From assembly GCA_016200225.1 (NCBI GenBank), contig JACQFD010000038.1, forward strand, positions 80,303 through 144,302: 64,000 nt of DNA, in the 5' to 3' direction. The first letter of the stretch is position 1. Every line of letters starts with the position of its first letter. Source of the DNA: Planctomycetota bacterium (lineage in GTDB: Bacteria; Planctomycetota; UBA1135; JACQFD01). Below the pieces are notes generated by a model. It was not told the DNA's origin. It made no database searches and was given only the letters and a program-made list of their open reading frames with translations. Made by a program: the position numbers and the translations under genes. Positions 18,266 to 27,497 of this stretch are shown here, piece by piece.

Positions 18266-18289
18266 GAAGCCTTCGGATTCGAAGTCTTC
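18266..18289 (+). promoter_or_regulatory. inverted repeat in the clpB leader
   Basis: GAAG-C-CTTCG, loop GATT, CGAAG-T-CTTC: nine of ten positions pair. It ends 11 bp before the clpB ATG at 18301. The position suits a repressor operator in the leader or an RNA hairpin that covers the start region. It does not match the CIRCE sequence bound by HrcA. Confidence 0.45.
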
Positions 18290-18300
18290 AAATAAACACC

Positions 18301-20943
18301 ATGCAATTCGATAAACTTACAATTCGAGCCCAGGAAGCCCTTCAGGCCGCGCAGAAATTCGCGGCGTCGCGGCATCATCAACAATTGGAAAACGAGCACG
18401 TATTGTTATCGATGCTCGACCAGCAGGACGGCGTGGCGCCCAAGTTGATGCTACAACTAGGCGCCGACCCCGCGGCCGTCCGCGCCGCGGTCGACAAGTT
18501 AATTACAAACATTCCGGCGATTCACGGCGCCGAAAGTCAAATTTATATTTCGACCGATCTTAAAGAGACGCTCGACGCGTCGTTCGATCGCGCGCGCGAG
18601 TCTCAGGACGATTACGTCAGCGTCGAACATCTGCTGCTCGCGATGGTCGAGCGCAAGAAAGGCGCGCTCGCGGGCGTTTTTAAAGAATTTGGAATCAATA
18701 AGAACAACGTCCGCGCGCAAATTAAGGATATTCGCGGACCCCATCGCGCGACCGATCCGGACGCGGAATCCAAATATCAAGCGCTCGAAAAATATGCTAA
18801 AGATCTCACGGAGCTCGCCCGCAAAGGCAAGCTCGATCCCGTCATCGGCCGCGACGACGAGATCCGCCGCGTCATTCAAGTACTCTCGCGGCGTACTAAG
18901 AATAATCCCGTGCTCATCGGCGAACCGGGCGTCGGCAAAACGGCCATCGTCGAAGGGCTCGCGCGCCGCGTCGTCGAGGGCGACGTGCCCGAAAGTTTAA
19001 AAGGCAAGCGCGTGATGGCGCTCGACATGGGCTCGCTGCTCGCGGGCGCGAAGTTCCGCGGCGAATTCGAGGATCGCATCAAGGCGGTTTTGAAAGAAGT
19101 AACATCCACCGCCGGCGAAATAATATTATTTATCGACGAAATGCACACGCTCGTCGGCGCGGGCGCGGCCGAGGGCGCCGTCGATGCGGCGAATTTACTA
19201 AAACCGGCGCTCGCGCGCGGCGAACTACGCTGCGTCGGCGCCACGACGCTCGACGAATATCGCAAGCACGTCGAAAAAGACGCGGCGCTCGAACGCCGTT
19301 TCGCGCCCGTTTACGTTTCGCAGCCGTCGGTCGACGATACGATTGCAATTCTGCGCGGCTTGAAGGAACGTTATGAAACGCACCACGGAATCCGAATTCA
19401 AGATTCCGCGCTCGTCGCCGCGGCTCAACTGTCGAATCGTTATATTACAGATCGTTTTCTCCCCGACAAAGCGATCGACCTCATCGACGAGTCCGCGTCG
19501 CGCCTGCGTATCGAAATCGATTCGCTCCCGACCGAACTCGACACCGTCGAACGCCGGATACAACAATTAGAAATCGAGCGTGGCGGTCTCCAGCGCGAAA
19601 AAGACGATCCGCATGCGGCCCGTCTGCTCAAGACGCTCGAAAAAGTGCTCGCCGACGAGCGCGAGACGGCGTCCGGTCTCCGCGCGCACTGGAAAGCGGA
19701 GAAATCGGCGATTACACAAATCGGCGATCTGAAACGCCGTCTCGAATCGTCAAAGGAGGCCGAAAAGCAGCATCGTCGCCGCGGCGAACTCGACCGCGTC
19801 GGCGAAATCGTTTATGGCGAGATTCCTACATTACAAAAAGAACTCGACAAAGCGAAAGCTAAATTACAGGAAGTTCAGAAGACCAAGCGAATGTTAAAAG
19901 AAGAAGTCGAGCCCGAGGACATCGCCGCCGTCATATCCAAATGGACGGGCATTCCCGTTTCGCGCCTCGTCGAAACCGAGAAACTTAAACTAATGAAAAT
20001 GGAGGAACGCCTCGCGCAGCGCGTCGTCGGCCAGGACGAGGCCGTGCGGGCCGTTTCGAACGCCATCCGACGCGCGCGCGCCGGGCTGCAGGACCCGAAC
20101 CGCCCGATCGGTAGTTTTCTATTCCTCGGACCCACCGGCGTCGGAAAAACCGAATTAACAAAAGCGCTCGCGAGTTTTCTATTCGACGACGAGCGTGCGA
20201 TCGTCCGGCTCGACATGTCGGAATATCAAGAAAAACACACCGTTTCCCGGCTCGTCGGCGCGCCCCCCGGCTACGTCGGCCACGAGGACGGCGGCCAGCT
20301 CACGGAAGCCGTGCGCCGCAGGCCGTACGCGGTGGTGCTGTTCGACGAAATCGAAAAAGCGCATTCCGACGTTTTTAATGTATTATTACAAATCTTCGAC
20401 GACGGCCGCCTCACCGATTCGCAGGGCCGCACCGTCGATTTTAAGAATACGATATTGGTTATGACCAGCAACCTCGGCACCGCCGCGCAGGAGGACTCCG
20501 TCCCGACCGACGCCGAGCAGAAGCGCCGTTCGCTCGAAGCCATCAAAGTACATTTCCGTCCCGAGTTTCTGAACCGCATCGACGAAATTATTGTATTCCG
20601 CCGGCTCGCGCAGTCCGATATTCGTAAAGTCGTCGATATACAAATCAACGCGCTTTCGAAAATCCTCGCGGACCGCGGCATCGACATCGAGTTGACGGAA
20701 CGGTCGAGAGACCGGCTCGCAAAAGATGGATTCGATCCGGTCTACGGCGCGCGTCCGCTCCGCCGATTGATCCAGTCCAGAATTCAAAACGAACTTGCTA
20801 CAAAAATTCTGGCGGGCGAAATCGGCCGCGCCGAGAGCGCGGCCGGAGACGCCGAGTCCGCGGGCAACGATCACGTCGTCATCGACGCGGTCGCCGACGG
20901 TTTCACGTTCGAGAAACGCACAAAACGCGCGTCGCGAGTCTAA
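18301..20943 (+). CDS. clpB: ATP-dependent disaggregase chaperone ClpB
   Basis: An 880-residue cytoplasmic Hsp100 protein of normal family length. The Clp N domain (residues 1-145) contains two Clp repeat motifs. AAA+ module 1 has Walker A GEPGVGKT (207-214) and Walker B ILFIDE (275-280). A coiled-coil middle domain (about 405-535, ERRIQQLEIERGGLQREKDD) separates ClpB from ClpA/ClpC. AAA+ module 2 has GPTGVGKT near 610-617, VVLFDEIEKAH and the sensor region RPEFLNRIDEIIVF. It works with DnaK to dissolve aggregated proteins after heat stress. No Shine-Dalgarno is evident. The immediately upstream inverted repeat at 18266-18289 may control it. No other chaperone genes are nearby. Confidence 0.96.
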   Translation: MQFDKLTIRAQEALQAAQKFAASRHHQQLENEHVLLSMLDQQDGVAPKLMLQLGADPAAVRAAVDKLITNIPAIHGAESQIYISTDLKETLDASFDRARESQDDYVSVEHLLLAMVERKKGALAGVFKEFGINKNNVRAQIKDIRGPHRATDPDAESKYQALEKYAKDLTELARKGKLDPVIGRDDEIRRVIQVLSRRTKNNPVLIGEPGVGKTAIVEGLARRVVEGDVPESLKGKRVMALDMGSLLAGAKFRGEFEDRIKAVLKEVTSTAGEIILFIDEMHTLVGAGAAEGAVDAANLLKPALARGELRCVGATTLDEYRKHVEKDAALERRFAPVYVSQPSVDDTIAILRGLKERYETHHGIRIQDSALVAAAQLSNRYITDRFLPDKAIDLIDESASRLRIEIDSLPTELDTVERRIQQLEIERGGLQREKDDPHAARLLKTLEKVLADERETASGLRAHWKAEKSAITQIGDLKRRLESSKEAEKQHRRRGELDRVGEIVYGEIPTLQKELDKAKAKLQEVQKTKRMLKEEVEPEDIAAVISKWTGIPVSRLVETEKLKLMKMEERLAQRVVGQDEAVRAVSNAIRRARAGLQDPNRPIGSFLFLGPTGVGKTELTKALASFLFDDERAIVRLDMSEYQEKHTVSRLVGAPPGYVGHEDGGQLTEAVRRRPYAVVLFDEIEKAHSDVFNVLLQIFDDGRLTDSQGRTVDFKNTILVMTSNLGTAAQEDSVPTDAEQKRRSLEAIKVHFRPEFLNRIDEIIVFRRLAQSDIRKVVDIQINALSKILADRGIDIELTERSRDRLAKDGFDPVYGARPLRRLIQSRIQNELATKILAGEIGRAESAAGDAESAGNDHVVIDAVADGFTFEKRTKRASRV

Positions 20944-20966
20944 AATAACGAAAAAAATAAGTAATA

Positions 20967-21428
20967 TTAATTATTTTCGCCTGGATTCCAACCGTTCGCT
21001 TTCGCGACGTCGTTCGGAATTCCAAGAAATGTAGTGATCTTCCAAGCGGTGCCAGAACTTGGAATCTTGCCATTTCTCCATTGATACTTAAGCGTCGCGC
21101 TCAATCCGAATGCCTTTAATACTTCGTCGAGCGTCGTGCCCTTTTTTTCGGCCCATTCCTCAAGCCATGTACGCGGCGCGCTCTTGCGGCGCGCGGCCTC
21201 GGGCGGTCTGAAATCCGACGCCATGCAAGGCGGCGGATCGAGCGGAGGCAACTCGCCGTCGCGTTTCAACGCATCCCAACAGGCATCGCGAACTTCATAG
21301 GGCGGATCCTCCATGCCGCGCTCCCACGCGGAAACTTTCACGGGGTTCACATCGACGACTTCCGCGATGTCGCGAATGGTCAATCCAAGATCAGCGCGTC
21401 GCTTTGCCAGCCATTCGCCGAAGTACAT
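20967..21428 (-). CDS. DNA-binding protein with two helix-turn-helix domains
   Basis: A 153-residue protein. The first HTH (residues about 1-55) is XRE/Cro-like: LAKRRADLGLTIRDIAEVVDVNPVKVSAWERGMEDPP. After a Pro/Arg-rich linker a second HTH-like unit (about 90-150) reads WLEEWAEKKGTTLDEVLKAFGLSATLKYQWRNGKIPSSGTAWKITTFLGI. It is probably a transcriptional regulator; the target is unknown. It converges with clpB, its stop lying 23 bp from the clpB stop. Upstream of it is a 540-bp stretch without a recognisable gene. Confidence 0.65.
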   Translation of the reverse strand: MYFGEWLAKRRADLGLTIRDIAEVVDVNPVKVSAWERGMEDPPYEVRDACWDALKRDGELPPLDPPPCMASDFRPPEAARRKSAPRTWLEEWAEKKGTTLDEVLKAFGLSATLKYQWRNGKIPSSGTAWKITTFLGIPNDVAKANGWNPGENN

Positions 21429-21971
21429 GGGAATATTTGAATTCGTCCGGGGAAGTCAATGATACGACTGTTACAGCATCAATCGAACTGAACAAATCGA
21501 GAAGTGTCAACCTGCCGAGGCAGGCGCGTTTCTTATCATTCGCCAACCGTCATGTTTGTGTGACAATAATAACACACTTTTTCGGGTGGGCGACTTGCGT
21601 TGAAATTATCTTTGAATTTCGCTCGTTGCACACTCGCAGCCGAAACCAACCCGCAATGTGGGGGCGCGCGAAACCGCCCTTGGAACTTGCGAGTCATGGG
21701 CGACCGTCATGAGTCGACTCGAAGGCCCAGCCGTCCTTCGGGTTTCGTTTGAATGTGGCGTCCTTGGTCGGTCCGCCTTTTTTTTGAACGAATTATTTTC
21801 TTTGTCCACGATGATCACATCGGACGCCGCACCCTGATTTGGCTATGCGTCGCCGAGAGTGTGATGAAAACTACACAAGAGCGAGACGGGCATTCCCTGT
21901 TCGGATTGCGCGGCGAGTGGGTTTCGAATTGCGACAACGACACGTCCCAAAGCATTAACCTGAGTACAACC
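21429..21971. other. intergenic region without a recognisable protein gene
   Basis: No open frame here looks like a real protein. Two structured spots are visible: a perfect hairpin CCTGCC-GA-GGCAGG at 21511-21524, and a terminator-like end at 21757-21785 described separately. The region may hold the promoters of the double-HTH regulator (minus) and of the secreted protein at 21972 (plus). Confidence 0.6.
21660..21785 (+). ncRNA. candidate small RNA ending in a terminator-like element
   Basis: The stretch contains a GAGTCGACTC palindrome (21713-21722), an overlapping CGAAGG/CCTTCG stem (21719-21739) and a final imperfect stem of GGCG with CGCC followed by eight T (21778-21785). No coding sequence ends here, so the terminator-like end would belong to a non-coding transcript. 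The start is a guess. Evidence is only from visual base pairing, so confidence is low. Confidence 0.25.
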
Positions 21972-23411
21972 ATGTCCCTCACATCTCGTTCACTAATCAA
22001 GTCCCGCGGATTGATTGTTGCAATTTCGGCCGGCGCCGCGGTTCTGACTTTTTCAGAAATTCACGGCGCGCTGAATCATACTGTTAACACCCCCGGCCGC
22101 GCTGCCGCAAACCAAACGCACTCGCCGAAGGCTGCAAAACCGCATGGCGGCGACGCGACGGCGCCGAATGTTAAGAAATCGTCCGCGCCGGGAATTGCCA
22201 GTCTTGGTAAAGGAAACTTAAAAAAGGCGGGACGCGGCCGCCGCGCCCAAATCGATACACAAGGAACGGAATCCGGAAATGTATCGCCCCCCGCTATTTA
22301 CTCTTCGGCCTATCTCGATTTGAATCCTTTTGTCCGCGCCTACTGCGACGGCCTGGCCGTGTTGCCCGGATCGACCGGTTGGAACGAATGGGGCTGTGCG
22401 CTATTTCCGGGTCAAACGGGCGGCCAGCCGGATTTCGGCTGGCGTCAGGATTATCTCGTTCCCGATTCGCACAGTCCGAAATATCCGGCCGCGGCGAATT
22501 TTATTCTTACAAATGCGGGCTACCGGCCCATTTTTTATATGGATCCGCCGAACGCCATGCGCAAAGGCTACGGCCGCCCGTGGGATTGGACGCCGGACCC
22601 GAATATTGACGATCCGATTTTCTCGGGATGGATTTCTCCATATAACAAAAGCATCGTCGTCGGCCACGACGTGCAGCACATTTCATTGAAATTCCTCGCC
22701 GCGCTCGCGACCGACAACTCGAACACGGCGTTCACTAACGAAGCGATCATGGCGAAAGCCTTCATGTGGCGATACGCGGCGATGGTCGCCGGACAGTTGC
22801 GGACGGATTACTTCAAAACAACGATTCACAGCAGCCGCGAGGTCGGCCGCATTCTCGATTTCGCCGTCGACTGTGTTAACAATGCGCTGCTCGACGATCA
22901 GGACGCGGGCGCCGTTCTCGATTGGGTCAAGAACGCCGTCCTTCCGTCCATTTATCCGACGGGCGTCGGGTTTATTTATGATCCGAGCCAGCAGGGTTAC
23001 AAACCCGAACCCCAGTTGGGCGCCGTGGATTATTGGTTTCCGTGGCAGGACGGCCTCGAAGCGGCCGGACTCGACCGCCTCGGACGATATCTAATCGCCT
23101 ACGGAACCAAGGAATATACAGATCTCGGAACGATCTTACAAATGAAGGCGCGTCTCATCGCTTCCAACACCGCCAACGTCATCTCGCACGACGGCAATTG
23201 TCCGAAAGCGGTGGGCGTCGACGGGAAAATCGCATGGGTCGGCGACGAAGGCTACGGATACGGCGCATGGTGCTACCGCGCGCTGCGCATTTCCGGACAG
23301 GATGGAAAAGCCGACGTGGTTTTTCAACGCTATCAGAATAAACCCGACTGGTGGTGCTGGCTCGTCGAACCCGACGGAAGCTACAATCCATTATTATCGA
23401 TCGGAAAGTAA
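21972..23411 (+). CDS. secreted protein of unknown function, Trp/Tyr-rich
   Basis: The ATG at 21972 gives 479 residues and begins a signal-anchor segment (LIVAISAGAAVLTFSEIHG, residues about 11-30). An upstream extension in the same frame looks non-coding. A His/Lys/Ala/Gly-rich low-complexity linker runs to about residue 105. The rest is one domain dominated by helices and aromatic residues: YLDLNPFVRAYCDGLAVL, NEWGCALFPGQTGG, RPWDWTPDPNIDDP, KAFMWRYAAMVAGQL, DYWFPWQDGLEAAGLDRLG, GYGYGAWCYRALRISG. The composition suggests an alpha-toroid or a carbohydrate-related fold, but the family is not recognised. No clear operon partner is seen; the radical SAM gene follows 219 bp later. Confidence 0.65.
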   Translation: MSLTSRSLIKSRGLIVAISAGAAVLTFSEIHGALNHTVNTPGRAAANQTHSPKAAKPHGGDATAPNVKKSSAPGIASLGKGNLKKAGRGRRAQIDTQGTESGNVSPPAIYSSAYLDLNPFVRAYCDGLAVLPGSTGWNEWGCALFPGQTGGQPDFGWRQDYLVPDSHSPKYPAAANFILTNAGYRPIFYMDPPNAMRKGYGRPWDWTPDPNIDDPIFSGWISPYNKSIVVGHDVQHISLKFLAALATDNSNTAFTNEAIMAKAFMWRYAAMVAGQLRTDYFKTTIHSSREVGRILDFAVDCVNNALLDDQDAGAVLDWVKNAVLPSIYPTGVGFIYDPSQQGYKPEPQLGAVDYWFPWQDGLEAAGLDRLGRYLIAYGTKEYTDLGTILQMKARLIASNTANVISHDGNCPKAVGVDGKIAWVGDEGYGYGAWCYRALRISGQDGKADVVFQRYQNKPDWWCWLVEPDGSYNPLLSIGK

Positions 23412-23630
23412 GCACGAGACTTTTGTAATTTTACATCCCGCCGATTCCGTCGCAACCGCGCCGGAGTCGGCGGCGGCGTTTTCGGCGACGGCGAATTGTC
23501 AAAACGCAACCGCTGCGAGCCTGGCGCTTCATAAAAGTCAAAATCGGGCGCGCGGAACCGACAATTATCAATAACGGCCGCGGGCGCGCTGGTGCAATGC
23601 GCGCCGCCGATATCTACGCTGACGGACTCC

Positions 23631-25292
23631 ATGCATGACCACCGCGCAGTTCGAAACAGAAAAAACGTATTATTAACATCCGTATTCGGCCCCTTCTCGC
23701 GCGACGACGAGTTCGGAAGCCGCTCCATCAATCCGATGGAATTGTATCATAACCAGGTCACGCGGGCGCAAGGGCCGTTCTCGCTGCGCATGTCGCACCG
23801 TTCGTGGGGCATCCAACTGATCCAACATAATATTTCGGCGCCGTCGACGCTGCTCGATTTTCCGACGCGCGATCGTTATATTAAAGAAATCTCCGGAGGG
23901 CGCCACGATATCATTGGCATTTCCGGAATTATCGCAAATGTAAAGAAAGTGAGCGAGATGTGCCGGCTCGCCCGCGTGCATTCGCCGAAGTCCACCGTGG
24001 TCGTCGGCGGCCACGTGTGCGCGATTCCGGAAATTAACGATCTCGTCGACGCAGATTACGTCGTCCGCGGCGAGGGCGTGAGGTGGATGCGACAATTCCT
24101 CGGCGAAGATGCCGGGGCGCCGATCGCGCATCCGGCGCTTCCGTCGAGTTTCGGTTTTCGATTGATGGGAATTCCCATTCCGCGCGGCGGCGGCGCGCCG
24201 GCCGCGACCATCGTCTGCTCCGTCGGTTGTCCGATGGGATGTAACTTTTGCACGACCTCGGCTTTTTTTGGAGGCAAGGGAAAGGTGACGCATTTTTATG
24301 AAAAAGGCGCCGAATTGTTTAAAGTCATGGAGAACGCGGAAAAGGCGCTCGGAGTCTCCAGCTTTTTCATTATGGACGAGAATTTCTTATTATATCAAAA
24401 ACGCGCGCTCGAACTTCTCGATTGTATGAAAGCGGGCGGAAAAGCGTGGTCGCTTTATGTATTTTCGTCGGCAAACGCGATCGCCAAGTATTCGATGCGC
24501 CAGTTGGTCGAACTCGGCGTCTCGTGGGTCTGGATCGGCCTCGAATCCCCGAACAGTAAATATAACAAACTCGCCTCCGTCGATACATTACAATTGACAA
24601 ACGAACTGCGCGCCCACGGCATCCGCGTCCACGGCTCGACAATTGTCGGCCTCGAACATCATACTCCGGAATCGGTCGGCTGCGAAATCGACTACGCCGT
24701 TTCGCACGAGGCCGAATGTCATCAATTCATGCTTTACACGCCCGTGCCGGGAACGGAACTGTATGCCGAGATCGCGCGCGCCGGACGGTTGCTGCCGGAC
24801 GTCGACCTCGCCGACATCCACGGACAATATAAATTTAACTTCGAACATCCGGCGATTTCGCGCGACGAATCCAAAGTGCTCCTCGACAATGCGTTTCGTT
24901 ATGATTATGAACGCAACGGCCCGAGTCTTTATCGCATTATCCGTACGATGTGGAACGGATGGAATCGCTACAAATCCGATCCCGACGCCCGCGTCCGCGC
25001 GCGCTTCATCGAGGAGGGCCGCCAGCTCGCGAAAGGCTACGGCGCCACGCTCTGGGCGATGGAAAAATACTTAAAAAACTCGAACCAGGCGGTCAGCGCG
25101 CGTATTCGTAAACTAAGACTGGACATGGAAAACGAATTCGGCTTTTTCTCGCGCTGGCTCGACCGCACCGTCGGCCCGATTCTGCTCTGGTCCGCGAAAC
25201 GCGAAGCCCGCCGCTTCCCCGACGGCCGCCCGATCGAACCGCGCACGTTCGTCGACCGCTTGCCGGGGCGCGCGCCGGCGCTTTCCGTTTGA
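23631..25292 (+). CDS. B12-binding-domain radical SAM enzyme
   Basis: A 553-residue protein. Residues about 12-160 form a cobalamin-binding-like Rossmann domain (HDIIGISGIIANVKKVSEMC, STVVVGGHVCAIPEI, ADYVVRGEG). The radical SAM core starts with CPMGCNFC (Cys200, Cys204, Cys207) for the [4Fe-4S] cluster. SSFFIMDENFLLY, VSWVWIGLESPNSKYNKLA and IRVHGSTIVGLEHHTPESV follow. The layout matches methyltransferase or ring-forming enzymes of the B12-radical SAM class, for example those acting on lipids or tetrapyrroles. The DxHH cobalamin loop is not evident, so cofactor use is inferred. The ATG at 23631 is chosen; an earlier in-frame ATG at 23592 has no conserved content. Confidence 0.75.
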   Translation: MHDHRAVRNRKNVLLTSVFGPFSRDDEFGSRSINPMELYHNQVTRAQGPFSLRMSHRSWGIQLIQHNISAPSTLLDFPTRDRYIKEISGGRHDIIGISGIIANVKKVSEMCRLARVHSPKSTVVVGGHVCAIPEINDLVDADYVVRGEGVRWMRQFLGEDAGAPIAHPALPSSFGFRLMGIPIPRGGGAPAATIVCSVGCPMGCNFCTTSAFFGGKGKVTHFYEKGAELFKVMENAEKALGVSSFFIMDENFLLYQKRALELLDCMKAGGKAWSLYVFSSANAIAKYSMRQLVELGVSWVWIGLESPNSKYNKLASVDTLQLTNELRAHGIRVHGSTIVGLEHHTPESVGCEIDYAVSHEAECHQFMLYTPVPGTELYAEIARAGRLLPDVDLADIHGQYKFNFEHPAISRDESKVLLDNAFRYDYERNGPSLYRIIRTMWNGWNRYKSDPDARVRARFIEEGRQLAKGYGATLWAMEKYLKNSNQAVSARIRKLRLDMENEFGFFSRWLDRTVGPILLWSAKREARRFPDGRPIEPRTFVDRLPGRAPALSV

Positions 25293-25312
25293 TTATGATC
25301 GCTTTCTGATTT

Positions 25313-25389
25313 TGGTACGCCCGGGCAGAGTCGAACTGCCGACCTGCGGTTTAGGAAACCGCCGCTCTATCCTACTGAGCTACGGGCGC
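25313..25389 (-). tRNA. tRNA-Arg (anticodon CCU)
   Basis: A complete 77-nt cloverleaf on the minus strand. The acceptor GCGCCCG pairs with CGGGCGT, with a terminal G-U. The D arm is GCTCAGTAGGATAGAGC. The anticodon stem GCGGT/ACCGC encloses TTCCTAA, giving CCT. The T arm is GGCAG-TTCGACT-CTGCC. Discriminator A and an encoded CCA follow. It reads AGG. It lies between the radical SAM and metallophosphoesterase genes. Confidence 0.93.
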
Positions 25390-25444
25390 GTGTTTTGCCG
25401 AAGATGTGGATTACACATTCCGTCGCCCACATATTAAGTAAAAC

Positions 25445-26437
25445 ATGCATCGATTGTCCGGTCCCGTTCGCCCGATCCGTCGCCCGATGTTTTCGCGCGC
25501 CCGGATTTTGCTCGCGGGAAGTCGACGCGCGAAGGCCGCGCAGGCGCATTTCACCGAGCTCGGCCCGGACGATCCGGAAGTCATCGGCGCATTTCCGCAT
25601 ATTCCCGACGCGATGCTTCGGACCGCGCGCGTTTCGTGGCGCGCGCTCGCGGCGATGATGCGGCCGCAAGGTCGGCGGATGGTCGCGCGCCAGATCGCGC
25701 GCGCGGGACTTCCGCATTTGGATATTCCGCTCGAAGGACTGCCGTCGGCATTCGATGGCTACAAAATCGCGTTTCTATCCGATATTCACGCGGGGCCGTA
25801 TCTCGGTTCCGAAATATTAAAACCACTATTTCAGCGCGTGTCGGCGGAAAAACCCGATCTCGTGGTCCTCGGCGGCGATTTGGTTAATTATGACGCGGAC
25901 GAAGCGGCCGAAGTCGCGCATTCGTTAAAATATTTACATGCGAAGGACGGCATTCTATCAGTTCCGGGAAACCACGATCACTACAGCGGCGATTTGCGCA
26001 GAATTATCAAATATCTGGAGCACGGCGGCGCGCAAACGCTTCTTAACGATGCGACGTCCGTCGTTCGCGGGCGCGAACATGTTAATTTTCTCGGCGTCGA
26101 CGACGGCGGCGCGGGACGCTTCGATCTCGCACGCGCGCGGTCGCGGGCGCGCGATTCTAAAATTAACATTCTGCTTTCGCACACGCCCGACGCGCTCCCG
26201 CTCGCGGCGCGCGCGAAGATCGATCTGATGCTGAGCGGCCACACGCACGGCGGGCAAATCCGCGCGCCGCGCATCCGGCCGATTTCAACGCATACAAAAG
26301 GCCGCTACGTCGACGGTTTTTATCGTAGCGATCGAACATTAGCCTTCGTCGGCCGCGGCGTCGGCGTTGTTTGCATTCCGATGCGCGCCTTCTGCCCCCC
26401 GCACGCGCCGATTTTGGTGTTGCGCCGGGCGACGTGA
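25445..26437 (+). CDS. calcineurin-like metallophosphoesterase (YkuE/LpxH-like fold)
   Basis: A 330-residue protein. After an arginine-rich N-terminal region the five metallophosphoesterase blocks occur in order: FLSDIHAG (DxH), VVLGGDLVN (GD), VPGNHDHYSG (GNHD), LLSHTPD and LSGHTHGGQIRAP (GHTH). These residues bind two metal ions. The arrangement, with GHTHGGQ near the C-terminus, resembles the YkuE type associated with membrane lipid or phosphodiester substrates. No signal peptide or clear membrane helix is visible, so the protein is probably cytoplasmic or peripheral. It is followed by phoU after 90 bp containing a hairpin. Confidence 0.85.
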   Translation: MHRLSGPVRPIRRPMFSRARILLAGSRRAKAAQAHFTELGPDDPEVIGAFPHIPDAMLRTARVSWRALAAMMRPQGRRMVARQIARAGLPHLDIPLEGLPSAFDGYKIAFLSDIHAGPYLGSEILKPLFQRVSAEKPDLVVLGGDLVNYDADEAAEVAHSLKYLHAKDGILSVPGNHDHYSGDLRRIIKYLEHGGAQTLLNDATSVVRGREHVNFLGVDDGGAGRFDLARARSRARDSKINILLSHTPDALPLAARAKIDLMLSGHTHGGQIRAPRIRPISTHTKGRYVDGFYRSDRTLAFVGRGVGVVCIPMRAFCPPHAPILVLRRAT

Positions 26438-26471
26438 AGGCGAGCGGTCGGGGGTTTTGTTAAGAAATGAT

Positions 26472-26506
26472 GAACGCTTGCATTTCCGCGGGAAACGCGG
26501 GCGTTC
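26472..26506 (+). terminator. nested hairpin between the phosphoesterase gene and phoU
   Basis: GAACGC (26472-26477) pairs with GCGTTC (26501-26506). An inner hairpin CCGCG-GGAAA-CGCGG (26486-26500) stacks next to it. No T run follows, so it could be a weak terminator, an attenuator or a leader element of phoU, whose ATG is 21 bp downstream. Confidence 0.35.
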
Positions 26507-26527
26507 GTGCATTATCATCATGCATCC

Positions 26528-27235
26528 ATGGAACGTCATCTTGACCACGATCTCGACACCGTCCGGCAGCTCGTCCTGCGGATGGGCGGCCTCGTCGAGA
26601 AAATGCTCGTCGATTGCATGAAGTCGCTCGTCGACCGCGACAGTGCGCGCGGCGAACTCGTGATTCGCACCGATATCGAAGTCGATTTGTTAGAAAAAGA
26701 AATCGACGAACATTGTTTATCGATTCTCGCGCGCTACCAGCCGACGGCGACGGATTTGCGGCTGATCGCGGCCGTAATGAAACTTGTAAACGATCTCGAA
26801 CGCATGGGCGACTCCGCCGTGAACATCGCGCAGGCCGCGGCCGTGATCAATCAGGAACCGCCGCTCAAACCCTATATCGATCTGCCGCGGCTCGCGCTGC
26901 TCGTGCAAAAAATGGTGCGCGAATCGCTCGACAGCCTCGTGCAGCGCAATTCGAAACTCGCGTACGAAATCTGCAAGCGCGACGACGAAATCGACAATCT
27001 TTATAAGCAACTGTTCCGCGAACTGTTATGTTTTATGATCGAGGACCCGAAAACGGTGACGCGCGCGCTGCATTTATTATTAGTCGCGCGCAACCTCGAA
27101 CGCATCGCGGATCACGCGACGAATATTTCCGAAGACGTTATCTATTACGTCGAGGGCCGCGACATCCGCCACATGGGCGCCGAAATCGAGCGTGCGAAGT
27201 CGCAGGGAATCGGCTCGACGGAAGAGACGCCGTAG
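26528..27235 (+). CDS. phoU: phosphate signalling protein PhoU
   Basis: A 235-residue all-helical protein of typical length with the two PhoU repeats. The first repeat contains LDTVRQLVLRMGGLVEKML and LLEKEIDEHCLSILARYQP and ends in VMKLVNDLERMGDSAVNIAQ. The second contains MVRESLDSLVQRNSKLAYEICKRDDEIDNLY and LVARNLERIADHATNISEDVIYYVEG. The E-R-x-G/A-D segments that bind metal are present in both. PhoU links the Pst transporter to the PhoR kinase and dampens the phosphate-starvation response. It is convergent with pstB, the usual neighbour, but separated from it by an inserted cassette. Its last 141 bp (27095-27235) recur at 28382-28522. Confidence 0.93.
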   Translation: MERHLDHDLDTVRQLVLRMGGLVEKMLVDCMKSLVDRDSARGELVIRTDIEVDLLEKEIDEHCLSILARYQPTATDLRLIAAVMKLVNDLERMGDSAVNIAQAAAVINQEPPLKPYIDLPRLALLVQKMVRESLDSLVQRNSKLAYEICKRDDEIDNLYKQLFRELLCFMIEDPKTVTRALHLLLVARNLERIADHATNISEDVIYYVEGRDIRHMGAEIERAKSQGIGSTEETP

Positions 27236-27497
27236 AGACAGATTTGACGCGCCGAGGTGATGGCTTGCGCGTCGGTGCATTGTCTCTTCAATTATGCCGT
27301 CGGCATTGGCGGAACATGGGACAACGTGAACGCTCCCCGGTCGTCGGGTAAACGCGCGCAATCTGCCAGGACCTTGACACCGAACGATTCGCGGCATAAT
27401 TTTCCGCGTCATCGGCGTTTATTATAATTCATGCACTTTAGTAGCAATGCCGATGCAGCCGAATTTCCCCCGCTTGGCAGTTTATTAGACATAAATT

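Noticed and set aside
18165..18300. CIRCE or HAIR heat-shock operators upstream of clpB
   Set aside because: Neither consensus is present; the palindrome found is different.
21606..21818. A 70-residue minus-strand open frame in the intergenic region
   Set aside because: The composition (Arg/Ser/Pro-rich, no motif) is like random GC-rich DNA, and the region has hairpins instead.
27470..27497. A promoter TTGGCA...TAAATT before the 83-residue gene
   Set aside because: The spacing is only 12 bp, too short for a sigma70-type promoter.
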